DNA of 64,000 nt, taken from contig OX335665.1 of the NCBI GenBank assembly GCA_946894095.1, positions 5,962,001-6,026,000 of the forward strand, in the 5' to 3' direction. Both the position numbers and the translations under genes were made by a program. Origin of the DNA: Incurvaria masculella (Eukaryota > Arthropoda > Insecta > Lepidoptera > Incurvariidae). The notes beneath the pieces are model-generated. The model made no database searches and was not told the origin of the DNA. It saw only the letters and a program-made list of their open reading frames with translations. This document shows, in pieces, positions 11,301 through 20,336 of the stretch. Every line of letters starts with the position of its first letter. Position 1 is the stretch's first letter.

Positions 11301-14300
11301 TCGCAAGGCGTCGCACCACTGGGCTACCGAGGCTGACACCTCGGTTGTGATTTTAAACTCCTCGAAACGAAAAAGCCACACTAAAAAGAGACAAACACAA
11401 ACAGCTTTCGGCTGCGAGGGAATGAGAAAGGATGAATCCTTGAAAATATGTCGACCATTGTCTCGTTACACCGTTGTCAGAAGGTTTCGCTTTTACCCAG
11501 AATAAGTAATAGTCTTCTACAGAGCATGAACCACATATATTCTGGATTTGGTTTTGATAATACCACACCCACCGTCATTTAGCCCAATACACCGCATTCC
11601 CGAAGGAATTGCGTGACGATTCAGGAGCCCTTCATGAGCCCGGCTACATTGAACTGAATGAAAAACACGGACAAGTTTTTATTGCCGCTACGACCATTAT
11701 TTCATCCAATGCAGTAGTAGGTACAGGGGAAAGGAGGCTTACAGTTTTGCATGGATTCATAACCATGGAACAGCCCGCATTCGTGACGGATAGCACTTAT
11801 CCAACTCAGAGATAGTGGTGTATGAACGCGGCGGGGATTTGAAGCTATTACCTCTCACGTGGTGTTATGTGTTCACAGAGATACTACCTGTGCAACAATG
11901 AGCAGCTGGTGTCAGCCGACCAGTGCGTAGAGGGAACGCTGTTCAACGAACAGTTTCAGGTAACTAAAAATGAACTAAAACTATTGAAATAAAATTAAAC
12001 TAAATAAAATATCGCCTCTAACACGTAGGCTGAGATAAATAGTCGTAACAGAAACTAAGTCTAACGAAAAGTAGTACTTTGTCACATTATGTACGGACGA
12101 AATCTCAAAGCAATGCAAAGTGACGTCACAAAGTCCTACTTTTCGTTAGTATAAGTTTTTGTTACGACTATTTATCTCAGCCTTAGAGTGTTGCCGAAAA
12201 CTGCCCAAAACGCTTGCTGCATTGCCCCTCTGAATAATAGTGTTATCCGTTGTCGAAGAAATATTTTTGATTTTTTGTCTCCGGATGATTCAAATAATTT
12301 AGAGCCTACAATTTAGTACCAAATTGTGTGCTTCCTTGCTCCAAAAGCCTAGGGTCTCGACAGAGAAAGCATTCAGGTAACTATGCATCTTATTATGGAG
12401 TTGTCAAAAAAAAGGTGGGTCGGGACTTGAGACCCACGTGTGCGCAACTGCACTCCTTTAGCACACTTATTTGGGGGTACCATAGTACATATTTGGGGGA
12501 TTGTACCTATATGTTTTATTTGCTTGTTCGCTTGGATAGTTACTTGGATGGTGAAGCGAATAAACTCCTGGATGAAGCAGTACGGTTTCCGAAAAGCACA
12601 GTCAACGGATCTTCTAACGTACGTTATGGACATATGGGCCGAAAGACCGGACAACTTTGGGGAGTCGCTGGCAGTGGCATTGGACATCTACAAAGCCTTT
12701 GACCGTGTTTGGCACCGGGGCCTACTAGGCTAGCTCCTGTCATTAGGCATTCCACCCAAGCTTTGCTCATGGATCGCCAGCTTCCTGTCGGGCCGCTCCT
12801 TTTTTTTTTTTTATGTGACTGGACATGGATGGCTCATACCACAAGTTCTGTCATGGTATTAGCCCAACACACCACATGGGAACTAGGTGCCATGCCAGGA
12901 CCTTCCTTATATTGCACGGCTACATTGAACTGGATGGAAAACACGGACAATTTTCATTGCCGCTTCGACCATCGTTCATCCAATGCGATGGTACCTACCC
13001 GGGCGGGATAAACCCTACCACCTAGTAAGTAAGGAAGGGGACCTACAGCTTAACGTGGAATCCGAACCACGGCCAGCCTCTCTCAACGGTCGAATGGTCA
13101 CCCATCCAAGACCAGACCGGACCCAGCGTTGCTTAACTTCGGAAAGCGATCGCCGAAGTGTTGCGCCACTGGGCCACTGAGGCTGACAATATACTGCCTT
13201 ATACGTTGCCGTTGATGGTGCGAATTCGGACGAATTCCCGATTGGGGCTGGTGTCCAGTGCGGTCAACAACGCTATTTTTAATTTTTATCGAAGATTTAC
13301 TGTTCCTAGCCATGATTTATAGTAAAGCTGATGACAACACGGAGCATGAGGGGTATGTCAGGGATTGGAGGAGCAGAAATGCACAGCCCAGCGAGGCGCA
13401 ACGTTTTGTTTTAACGCAGGTTTAGCGTTAAATAAATGTATGTAGGTATAATCTTAAATACGGTGTTAGTAGGAGGCATTGATTACGGCTGATTACGGGA
13501 AGAGGGACTGTAGGAGAACTCCAAATTAAGAGTACCTATACAGCAGGTGGCGACATTGGTTAGACGCAATACCCGCGAATTGTATGTTTTGCTGGTTCGG
13601 GTCCAGCCTTGCTGTATATTCGTAAAGTAGTTCTTTTTACAGGGATCTTTCTTTAATTAATGTGCCCTTGGTTCACGGTCGATTATACATACATACATGT
13701 CACATTCCTTAAATAAGGTTGATACTGTTCTCGAGAAAGTAGCCAACTGGGGTTCGCAAAACCTTGTCGCCTTAACGTTCGCAAGAACCAATGCTGGGAT
13801 TTCTTTGTCTGCGAAGCCTTTCCACTCCTATCTAGTTTCCAAGTCCCATCGTACCTCTCTCGGAGCACCTGGAACTGCTGGGCTGCAACATCTCCACAGA
13901 CGTGGGTTTTCGTCGTTTGAAACCCACGTCTGTGGGTTCGTTCGTAATTGAATCAAGGCCAGAAATGCACCGGAGAAACCGGGAGGTCCTGTTCCGTTGC
14001 AAAAGGTTATTTTCAACGATACTATACTTGGGAAGGTATATTTAGTACCTGTTAGTGTTGTGTCAGCTATTGTCATAGCAACAGAGGTTGTTAAGTCAGT
14101 GAGAAAATGGATGCAATAAAGTACTCGGAGCTAAATACAAATTAGTTGGTTTTACTACATGGTGGCAGCGGTGTGGGTTATCTCACAAGTGAGAAAGATC
14201 GCAGAGTGCGGTCCGTAAGTATGGCAGAGCCAAATAAAATCGGCGAACGGCCGGAAACAGCGGCGACGGCAACAGCGGCGGGGGGTGCCAGAATAGATCT

Positions 14301-17300
14301 CTGGCCTGACAAATTCTCCTTCCAAAATGATCGTTGGCTGCTGTGGAAGAAGCGCTTCAGCAGGTATATGAGCATCACCGGTAACGATAAAAAGAGCGAC
14401 TGTGAAAAGGTAAACATTCTCGTGTATTGCATGGGAGATAAAGCTGAGGAGCTGTTGACTCAGTTCACGTCTCTAGATAAATACGAAGAAGTATTACAAC
14501 AGTTTGATAATCTTTTTACACCGAAGAAAAATATTATATTTGAGAGATATAAGTTTAATATTCTTGAACAGAATATTGATGAAGGCGTTGAACAGTTCAT
14601 AACAAAATTATTTAATTTGGCTGAAAACTGCGAGTACGGTACACTGAAAGAACAATTGATCAGGGATCGAATTGTAGTGGGAATTAAAGATAAGAAAACT
14701 AGTGAAAGGTTGCAACTCAAAGAAGATTTGACATTGGAACAAGCAACATTAATTACGAGGCAGGCAGAAATTCAACAAAAAGAAAGTAAATTAATGCAAG
14801 CGGGTGACTCGGAGCTCACGGTTATAAATAAAATAAAAGAGAAGAAGAATAATAATTGCTGGTTCTGCGGTAATGCAAGACACTCTAAGGAGAATTGTCC
14901 AGCTGTTCAAGTGCGGTGTCACAAGTGCCAGCGAGTAGGGCACTTCGCTAAGATGTGCAGAGCAGGAGCGGGAGGAAAGTTCTGTTTTCAAAAGGATATC
15001 AACCGAGCTGAGACCCATAACACAAAAGAATTACAAGAGGGTGATGAGAAGAAAGTGCTGCAGGTGGGGCACGAGTCGTATGAGAGGGTGATGGCTGTGT
15101 ATACAGGTCAAGATCAATTTATTGATAATATTGTTTTTCTTGTCGACACAGGAGCGGATGTAGTGGCAGTCCCAGACCAAGTTTTAATAAATAGAAAAGA
15201 AACTATCGTTCCGTGCAAAGACAAAGTAGTGGGACCGGACGGTAAAGAATTACAAATTGTGGGGGTAGTTACGTTAAAATTGGTATATGAAGAGAATTGT
15301 TTCAAAGGTAAAGTATATGTCATAAAAAATTTAAAAACACCAATTTTGGGCAGACCAGCGATACAGGCTTTGAAAATTGTGAAATTAATGTCTATGGCCA
15401 ATGAACAATCTATGAAATGTGATCAGCTTAAAAGTCAGGTTGATGTAATGAAAGAATTTCCAAAAATTTTTAATGAATTAGGAGTTTTCAAAGACAAGTT
15501 CTCTATATGTTTGGTGCCTAATCCACGCTTTTTTGTACAAGCAACTCCAAGAGTTGTGCCTATTCCTTTATTGAGTAAACTGAAGGATGAATTAGCCAGA
15601 TTAGTACAATTAGGTATTGTGAGTCCAGTCGAAGAACCAACACAGTTTGTATCGCCTATAGTGGTGGTACCAAAAGGAAATAAGATACGGTTGTGTGGTG
15701 ATTATACGCAGGTTAATAAAAATATATTACGCCCCATTTTTCCGATACCAAAAGTCGAAGTTACTCTTGCTCAGCTAAAGGGATCAAAATATTTCTCAAA
15801 AATTGACGCTACGTCAGGATTTCATCAAATCCCTTTAGATGAAAAATCCAAGAAACTAACCACCATTATCACTCCTTTTGGGCGATATATGTATAATCGG
15901 CTCCCCTTTGGGTTGAGTTGTGCCCCAGAATATTTCTCAATGAAATTCTCGAGACTGTTCGAAGGATTGGATGGTGTGGTTATACATATGGACGATATTC
16001 TCATCTTTGCAGAGTCCATGCAAAGGCATGACTGGATTTTGAGGGAGGTATTGGAGCGATTGCATAAAGAAGGCATAACAATAAATGAAGGAAAATGTGT
16101 CTTTGGGGTAGAAGAAGTCAAATATTTGGGTCATATTATAGACAAAAGGGGTATTTCCCTTGATCCCGATCGTGTTAAAGCCATTCAAAGTTTTAAAAGT
16201 CCACAAAATAAAAAAGAACTCATGCAATTTCTAGGAATTGTAAATTATGTAGGGAGATTCATAGCTAATAAGTCAGATATTCTTCAACCACTACATGCGC
16301 TATTAAAAAATGATTCAATTTTTGTATGGGATAGAATTCAAGAGGAATCTTTTGAAAAATTGAAAAAATCGTTAAAAAATGCCCCTGTGTTAACTCATTT
16401 TGATCCATCAAAGAAAATAATTATCACAGCAGATAGTAGCTCATATGGACTTGGAGCTGCTTTGCTCTTGGAAGACAGTGAAGGTCACAAAAAGGTTGTA
16501 GCATACGCAAGTCGTAGTCTTAGCAACGCCGAGAAACAATATGCACAAATTGAAAAAGAATGTCTAGCACTTGCTTGGAGCGTTGATAAGTTTAAAGACT
16601 TTGTTATTGGAGTGAGAGTTCACCTGGAAACGGATCATAAACCACTTTTGCAAATATTAAAAAGTAAACCACTCGACGACCTTACTCCCAGGTTATTGAG
16701 ATTTCGACTAAAGCTTATGAGATTTGATTACGATGTAGAGTATGTTCCAGGTAAAGATTTGCTATTAGCCGATGCTCTTTCTAGACAACCATTAGATGAA
16801 TGTGAAATAAACGATGACAATGTTCTGAATTTAGCCATAATTAATGAGTATGTGTCTAATCAAACCCTATCAGAGATTTCTCAGGCGCAGCAAGAAAGTG
16901 AAGTTTGTAAAAAATTAAAGGAATATACAGTCAGGGGATGGCCACGAAAGAATAAAATACTGGATTCGCTAAAACCGTATTATCAGTTTAGATACAACTT
17001 CACTTTCGCTGAAGGATTTTTATTGTACAATTCAAGACTAGTAGTTCCACCTAGTTTGCAGACTAAAATATTAAACAAAATACATGAGGGTCATCAGGGA
17101 ATCACGAAGTGCCGTGAGAGAGCTAGAACTGCAGTCTGGTGGCTCAATATCTCTAAAGAAATCGAGACCATGATAACTAATTGTTTAACATGTATAAAAG
17201 AAAGGATAAATTACAAAGAGCCTCTTATTTTAGAGGCAATCCCTGACCGACCATGGCAAAAAATTGGAATGGACTTGTTTAAACTAAATAACATGTGGTA

Positions 17301-18918
17301 CTTGGTAATGATTGATTATTACTCTAGATTTTTGGAAATATTCAAACTGACCAATTTAACAGAACATGCTGTCATAAGTTGTTGTAAAGAAACCTTTGCT
17401 AGATACGGAATACCAGATATTGTTAGGTCAGATTGTGGCAGCCAATTCAAGAGCAAATTTAATGAGTTTTCAGTTGAGTATGGATTTAAGCTTATTACAA
17501 GTAGTCCACATTTTCCTCAAAGCAATGGCATGTCAGAGGCTGGAGTTAAGATTGCAAAGACTTTGTTAAAAAAGAATGAAGACATTTTTTTAGGCTTGTT
17601 AACTTATAGGAACACTCCTCTTGAATCAGGATACAGTCCTGCAGAACTTATGTTTCATCGTAAACTCAAAGATACTTTACCCATACTCCCAAGCAAGCTA
17701 AAGAAAGTTGTTAACCCAGGCCATTTCTTTAAGAACCAGTCTCAAATTAGGAAGGAAAAAATGGCGCAAAATTTCAATAACAGACACCGAACACGACCCT
17801 TAAGAGAGATAGGAGTAGGAGAACGAGTCTGGATAACAGATCTCAGAATATATGGAATCGTCGAAGCTTGGGCTGATGAACCAAGGTCTTATATCGTGCG
17901 AACTGAAAGAGGAAAATTTAGAAGAAATAGATTTCATTTAATAGTTGCACCTTATGGAACATCAAACTACCGCAATGAACATTTTGAAAACGAGATAAAC
18001 AATCGAAATGAAAATAACACATATAATTTTGATTGGGAGTTTAAGTCAAAAGACAAGACAAATCTTGAGTTGGATGTGCCAATAGAAACAGGTTATAATG
18101 ATAATGTTCTTGATGAGAATGTCGCAGGACCGTCTGACTGTCAGGATGAGTCTGTCCCTCAGTATTCAAATGGTCGGCCCAGACGGTTACACAAGAGTCC
18201 AAATTGGCTTAATGATTATGTGACATGAGGTTACTTATTTAGGGTGGATGTATTTAGGTTTAATTTAGTTAAAAGTAGGTTTGATTTTAATTTGTTATTA
18301 TTTCATTACTTTGTAAAAAGGGAAAGATGTTGTGTCAGCTATTGTCATAGCAACAGAGGTTGTTAAGTCAGTGAGAAAATGGATGCAATAAAGTACTCGG
18401 AGCTAAATACAAATTAGTTGGTTTTACTACAGTTAGCGTCTTTTGATTCAATTCATCAAACCTTTTATTTAAATATTTGAAAGTAAGTATGGTATTAGCA
18501 ATCTATGTCAATTTCCAAAAACCGGCTAAGTGCGGACTCGCACACGAAGGGTTCCGTGTCATAGTACAAGATTTAACAAAAAATAATCACGTTTTTTTAT
18601 GGCCCCCTTTAATTTTCTATTATTCTATTATATTTCTATATTCCTATAATTTTATGTTACCTTTTTGCTGTTGTAGCGGCAAAATAGATACACACTCAGC
18701 GAAAATTTCAGCTGCCTACCTATTACGGTTCATGAGATACAGCCCTGTGACAGACGGACGGACGGACGGAAAGCCGAGGCTTAGTAATAGGGTTCCGTTG
18801 GCACCCTTTGGGTACGGAACCCTAAAAAAGAGCATACTGAAGAGGACTTTATGGTTTTTTTCAGGTTTGCGACCACTTCTACAACGTTCGGTGCGGCTCG
18901 CCATATGAGGACCTCTGA
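8323..18918 (+). CDS. small secreted chitin-binding protein (single CBM14 domain), four exons
   Basis: Complete spliced gene for a 110-residue secreted protein. Coding exons are 8323-8350, 10462-10631, 11879-11959 and 18865-18918 (333 nt with stop), phases 1, 0, 0, all with GT-AG introns. Residues 1-16 (MKCVFVIVAALSVACG) form a signal peptide that only becomes complete after joining exons 1 and 2. Six cysteines at 50, 65, 71, 82, 95 and 103 follow the CX14CX5CX10CX12CX7C pattern of a peritrophin-A/CBM14 chitin-binding domain, with the usual C-D-x-F-Y-N-V-x-C end. It probably binds chitin in cuticle or peritrophic matrix. AATAAA lies 30 nt after the stop. The last intron holds an intact Ty3/Gypsy element. 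The gene is convergent with a chitinase 1.1 kb away. Members of this family are often named CPAP1- or peritrophin-like. Confidence 0.88.
8503..8871. mobile_element. TTAA-flanked MITE, family TTAA-2, copy 1
   Basis: A 369-bp element bounded by TTAA at 8503-8506 and 8868-8871. Both ends read inwards as a GGCCCGTAAGC-type repeat followed by a long subterminal inverted segment containing ATACAAACGTAGTTTA. No ORF is convincing. It shares its right TTAA with the adjacent TTAA-1 copy. Other copies: 9873-10247, 62892-63275, 63285-63581 and a diverged one at 55230-55690. Confidence 0.8.
8868..9417 (-). mobile_element. TTAA-1 MITE, copy 3 (inverted)
   Basis: A 550-bp copy in opposite orientation to 1121-1670, with TTAA at 8868-8871 and 9414-9417. 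It lies in intron 1 of the CBM14 gene, abutting a TTAA-2 element. Confidence 0.85.
9873..10247. mobile_element. TTAA-2 MITE, copy 2
   Basis: A 375-bp copy bounded by TTAA at 9873-9876 and 10244-10247, with long subterminal inverted repeats around TACAAACGTAGTTTACTAAT. It lies in intron 1 of the CBM14 gene. A short TTAA-1 end fragment follows at about 10308-10335. Confidence 0.8.
10462..10631 (+). CDS. CBM14 gene exon 2
   Basis: Encodes residues 10-66: the end of the signal peptide, a His/Tyr/Ala-containing linker, and the first two domain cysteines (50 and 65). The 3' splice site is TGTACCCCAG; the exon ends GAG followed by GTGCGC. GC content is much higher than in the flanking introns. Confidence 0.88.
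10672..11015. repeat. fold-back element, family FB-3, copy 1
   Basis: An element of about 340 bp with inverted ends containing CACCTAAATTGGCGTT, sharing sequence with 40430-40785. Its interior includes segments around GCGAGTCCGAGTTTGA. It lies in intron 2 of the CBM14 gene. Confidence 0.65.
11172..11336 (-). repeat. SINE-1 fragment
   Basis: The tRNA-like head portion only. On the minus strand it reads a box A-like TAGCCCAGTGG near 11320. Lies in intron 2 of the CBM14 gene. Confidence 0.65.
11575..11815 (-). repeat. SINE-1 fragment
   Basis: The SINE body with recognisable segments (ACCGCATTCCCGAAGGAATT, GGCTACATTGAACTG) but diverged and lacking a clear head. Confidence 0.65.
11879..11959 (+). 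CDS. CBM14 gene exon 3
   Basis: Encodes residues 67-93, 27 codons starting RYYLCNNEQLV, with cysteines 71 and 82. The 3' splice site is TGTTCACAG and the 5' splice site is GTAACT. Both ends are in phase 0. Confidence 0.9.
12021..12192. repeat. fold-back element in CBM14 intron 3
   Basis: A near-palindrome of about 170 bp. The left arm contains CTGAGATAAATAGTCGTAAC and the right arm its reverse complement, with a further matching pair around CTAACGAAAAGTAG. It is probably a small MITE. Confidence 0.75.
12789..13188 (-). repeat. SINE-1 copy inserted in LINE remnant
   Basis: A well-preserved copy. The poly-T at 12799-12811 is the minus-strand A-tail. The head at the right reads, on the minus strand, as a box A-like sequence. 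LINE reading resumes on its right side, so it landed in an older LINE. Confidence 0.8.
13540..13700 (+). repeat. tRNA-derived SINE-2, copy 1
   Basis: It begins with a tRNA-like segment having a box A resembling TGGCGACATTGGTTAGACG and box B GGTTCGGGTCC, and ends with a TACATACATACA microsatellite tail. A second copy in opposite orientation is at 62278-62441 with the same head, body and tail. I rejected it as a functional tRNA gene because the flanking body and tail are shared between the copies. Confidence 0.75.
14056..14159 (+). repeat. 5' LTR
   Basis: A 104-bp long terminal repeat identical to the 3' LTR. It includes ATGCAATAAAG, so an AATAAA signal lies inside the LTR at about 14114-14119. 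Confidence 0.97.
14221..18228 (+). CDS. gag-pol polyprotein of Ty3/Gypsy element
   Basis: 1335 residues from the ATG at 14221 (MAEPNKIGER). The frame is open further upstream into the LTR, but without an ATG. Order: Gag-like region; two CX2CX4HX4C zinc knuckles at about 213-246; aspartic protease with DTGAD at 309; reverse transcriptase with HMDD, Asp591 and Asp592; RNase H with TADSSS, Asp738; integrase with an HHCC zinc region from about 955 and catalytic Asp1018, Asp1071 and Glu1106. The order RT-RNaseH-IN marks Ty3/Gypsy. No envelope gene follows. Oddities: His replaces the usual Tyr of YxDD, and the second Asp to Glu spacing is 34 residues, not the usual 35, with SDCGSQF where SDNGPQF is typical. 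Confidence 0.96.
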   Translation: MAEPNKIGERPETAATATAAGGARIDLWPDKFSFQNDRWLLWKKRFSRYMSITGNDKKSDCEKVNILVYCMGDKAEELLTQFTSLDKYEEVLQQFDNLFTPKKNIIFERYKFNILEQNIDEGVEQFITKLFNLAENCEYGTLKEQLIRDRIVVGIKDKKTSERLQLKEDLTLEQATLITRQAEIQQKESKLMQAGDSELTVINKIKEKKNNNCWFCGNARHSKENCPAVQVRCHKCQRVGHFAKMCRAGAGGKFCFQKDINRAETHNTKELQEGDEKKVLQVGHESYERVMAVYTGQDQFIDNIVFLVDTGADVVAVPDQVLINRKETIVPCKDKVVGPDGKELQIVGVVTLKLVYEENCFKGKVYVIKNLKTPILGRPAIQALKIVKLMSMANEQSMKCDQLKSQVDVMKEFPKIFNELGVFKDKFSICLVPNPRFFVQATPRVVPIPLLSKLKDELARLVQLGIVSPVEEPTQFVSPIVVVPKGNKIRLCGDYTQVNKNILRPIFPIPKVEVTLAQLKGSKYFSKIDATSGFHQIPLDEKSKKLTTIITPFGRYMYNRLPFGLSCAPEYFSMKFSRLFEGLDGVVIHMDDILIFAESMQRHDWILREVLERLHKEGITINEGKCVFGVEEVKYLGHIIDKRGISLDPDRVKAIQSFKSPQNKKELMQFLGIVNYVGRFIANKSDILQPLHALLKNDSIFVWDRIQEESFEKLKKSLKNAPVLTHFDPSKKIIITADSSSYGLGAALLLEDSEGHKKVVAYASRSLSNAEKQYAQIEKECLALAWSVDKFKDFVIGVRVHLETDHKPLLQILKSKPLDDLTPRLLRFRLKLMRFDYDVEYVPGKDLLLADALSRQPLDECEINDDNVLNLAIINEYVSNQTLSEISQAQQESEVCKKLKEYTVRGWPRKNKILDSLKPYYQFRYNFTFAEGFLLYNSRLVVPPSLQTKILNKIHEGHQGITKCRERARTAVWWLNISKEIETMITNCLTCIKERINYKEPLILEAIPDRPWQKIGMDLFKLNNMWYLVMIDYYSRFLEIFKLTNLTEHAVISCCKETFARYGIPDIVRSDCGSQFKSKFNEFSVEYGFKLITSSPHFPQSNGMSEAGVKIAKTLLKKNEDIFLGLLTYRNTPLESGYSPAELMFHRKLKDTLPILPSKLKKVVNPGHFFKNQSQIRKEKMAQNFNNRHRTRPLREIGVGERVWITDLRIYGIVEAWADEPRSYIVRTERGKFRRNRFHLIVAPYGTSNYRNEHFENEINNRNENNTYNFDWEFKSKDKTNLELDVPIETGYNDNVLDENVAGPSDCQDESVPQYSNGRPRRLHKSPNWLNDYVT
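18328..18431 (+). repeat. 3' LTR
   Basis: 104 bp, identical to 14056-14159, preceded by the tract AAAAAGGGAAAGA and followed by the GTTAG target duplicate. Confidence 0.97.
18517..18826 (-). mobile_element. HINE-1 copy 2
   Basis: Reversed copy with a short (ACGG)n core and the terminal hairpin near 18788-18826, ending CCCTAAAAA. It lies in the last intron of the CBM14 gene, 38 bp before exon 4. Confidence 0.75.
18865..18918 (+). CDS. CBM14 gene exon 4 (terminal)
   Basis: Encodes residues 94-110 (VCDHFYNVRCGSPYEDL) and a TGA stop at 18916-18918, with the last two domain cysteines. The 3' splice site follows a strong pyrimidine tract (TTTTTTTCAG). Confidence 0.9.
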   Translation, partial: VCDHFYNVRCGSPYEDL

Positions 18919-18947
18919 AAGTTTAGTTGCCTAGAAACTTAATATTA

Positions 18948-18953
18948 AATAAA
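18948..18953 (+). promoter_or_regulatory. poly(A) signal of CBM14 gene
   Basis: AATAAA 30 nt after the stop codon, in an AT-rich 3' region. Confidence 0.7.
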
Positions 18954-19972
18954 TTAACACATTATTTATTTAATTTAAATTATTATTTATTTAGTCGTAC
19001 GAATTAAAAAGCAGTCAAATATTTCAAGTGTTTTAATTATCAAATTATCACATGTTTACTACAAGTAGGTAAAAAAAGAGTCATGGCTAGTCGCTATGTA
19101 GCATTAAGAATATCGTTGGGTTTGGCAGATTTACTGATTGGAGCGCAAATTTATGAAAAAATATTAAAAAAAACCATAGCAATACAAAGTTGGCGCTAGG
19201 TCTGAGAATTCAAATACATATCTCAATTGGAGTTGAATTGTTAACGTCTTGTCTTTTTGTCTTGTCTGTATAAATACAAACCGCCATTTTTAATCCCACT
19301 ATTTGTCAGTCGTATACAGATTTAACTGTCAAATTTTAGTACCGTGACCAGCGCAGCGGACTAACCGCACATAATTTGATTTAGTACGAATATAAGCTAC
19401 GTTTTAAAATTGGTCCGCCCACACCTGTGACTCACCGGTGAATACTAACACTTTTTTACTCATGAAATGACAGCTACTAGCGTGAACCACGTAACCACAT
19501 AGTCGGTCCAACGCCGGGGGTTTAGTCATGAGATTCTCACCCGTTTGTCACCGGTGGCTCACCAGTGAGTCACAAAGCTTTCGTACTCATGAAATGACCG
19601 CCACCCTAGTGTTGTCCCTTTCTAATTACTCTAATTAGAGTGAAATGACACAACATAACATTTGATGATTGATGACGTCAGGCGAGATTGTCACTTTCAT
19701 CTGTGACTAACTCGTTGTCTCTTTTCTGAGTAGACATGCAGAGGCTAAGTTCCTTATATTCTACTGTTCATACAAAGTTACGTGTTAAATCATACGACGT
19801 TGACTCGTGCACTCGGCCCTAATTAGAATGATTAGAAGGGGACAACACTAGGGAGACTCGTCGCTGTCATTTTATACGAGTAAGAAAGCGATGTGAGTCA
19901 CCGGAGATACACACAGGTGGGAATCTCATGAGTAGACCCCCAGCGCGGTATGTTAGGTCTATGGTCCAACCG
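18954..19972. other. intergenic region between the convergent chitin genes, with fold-back structure
   Basis: No gene. From about 19425 to 19945 there are inverted segments, such as CTCATGAGATTCTCACC near 19530 against its complement near 19920, and ACAACACTAG near 19840 against CTAGTGTTGT near 19606, suggesting a fold-back element. An FB-2-like piece lies near 19740-19820. The rest is AT-rich without recognisable features. Confidence 0.5.
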
Positions 19973-19983
19973 TTTATTTTATT
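19973..19983 (-). promoter_or_regulatory. poly(A) signals of chitinase gene
   Basis: Two overlapping AATAAA hexamers on the minus strand, about 80-90 nt beyond the chitinase stop codon. Confidence 0.65.
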
Positions 19984-20018
19984 TTTGAGAGATCGATGTA
20001 CTTGCAAGAGGCTGAATC

Positions 20019-20070
20019 AAGTGCACACTCTAAGCCACCACTACCGCCATAAGTGCACACTCTAAGCCAC
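20019..20070 (-). repeat. 20-nt direct repeat spanning the chitinase stop codon
   Basis: The segment GTGGCTTAGAGTGTGCACTT (minus strand) occurs at 20051-20070, where it includes the stop TAG, and again at 20019-20038. The period is 32 bp. Confidence 0.85.
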
Positions 20071-20336
20071 TGCTAGCGCCAGCCCCGCAGCCAGCACCCA
20101 CATCGCGCCCCCCGCGCGCGCTCCCCCCGCCTTCACCCTCCCCTCCTCTTCAATTTCGTTCTCGCGCATCTTGGCCTCGACGCGCGCGACGATCTCGCGC
20201 TCCTGCCGCGCGAGCAGCGCCGCCTCGTTGATGGTGCGCATCAGCGCGTAGTGGCCGAAGCGTCTGGGGCCACGCACCGTGAGGACTCCGTTGTCGACGA
20301 CGTACTCGCTGTGGCCCGTCGGGGTCCCGGACGGGC
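20062..20336 (-). CDS. Cht2: Cht2 exon 9 (terminal)
   Basis: Encodes residues 418-508. It starts at a CGCCGCCAG acceptor in phase 1 and ends TAG at 20064-20062. It contains [13 protein letters not shown], which closes the GH18 domain, then a charged Glu/Arg helix, a Gly/Ala/Arg stretch and the hydrophobic tail ending ALAVA. It is extremely GC-rich compared with its surroundings. Confidence 0.88.

Larger units (their letters stand above)
12560..13990 (+). pseudogene. LINE reverse-transcriptase remnant, interrupted
   Basis: A Jockey/CR1-like ORF2 remnant. The first block (12560-12788) encodes QYGFRKAQSTDLL and, further on, ALDIYKAFDRVWHRGLLG, both typical of the RT palm. It is interrupted by a SINE-1 copy (12789-13188). 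RT sequence resumes to about 13370, ending in a degraded ADDNT version of the catalytic motif. A tRNA-derived SINE-2 sits at 13540-13700, and a later ORF2 segment (NWGSQNLVALTF, then LELLGCNISTDVGFR in another frame) runs to about 13990. Frameshifts and stops are present throughout. Confidence 0.75.
14051..18436 (+). mobile_element. Ty3/Gypsy LTR retrotransposon, intact, with 5-bp target duplication
   Basis: A complete element at 14056-18431 (4376 bp) flanked by GTTAG at 14051-14055 and 18432-18436. The two 104-bp LTRs are identical and both run TGTTGT to CTACA. A TGG-starting candidate primer-binding site begins at 14160, directly after the 5' LTR. A purine-rich tract (18315-18327) lies directly before the 3' LTR. 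One uninterrupted gag-pol frame lies between. Very short LTRs and a single fused frame recall the Mag clade, but that assignment is tentative. It sits in the sense orientation within the last intron of the CBM14 gene. Identical LTRs indicate recent insertion. Confidence 0.97.

Noticed and set aside
13543..13620. Functional tRNA gene
   Set aside because: Box A and box B are present, but body and TACA tail are shared with another copy at 62278-62441 and the cloverleaf is poor; it is a SINE.
14146..14220. Upstream extension of the gag-pol frame
   Set aside because: Open but without ATG, partly inside the LTR and the candidate primer-binding region.
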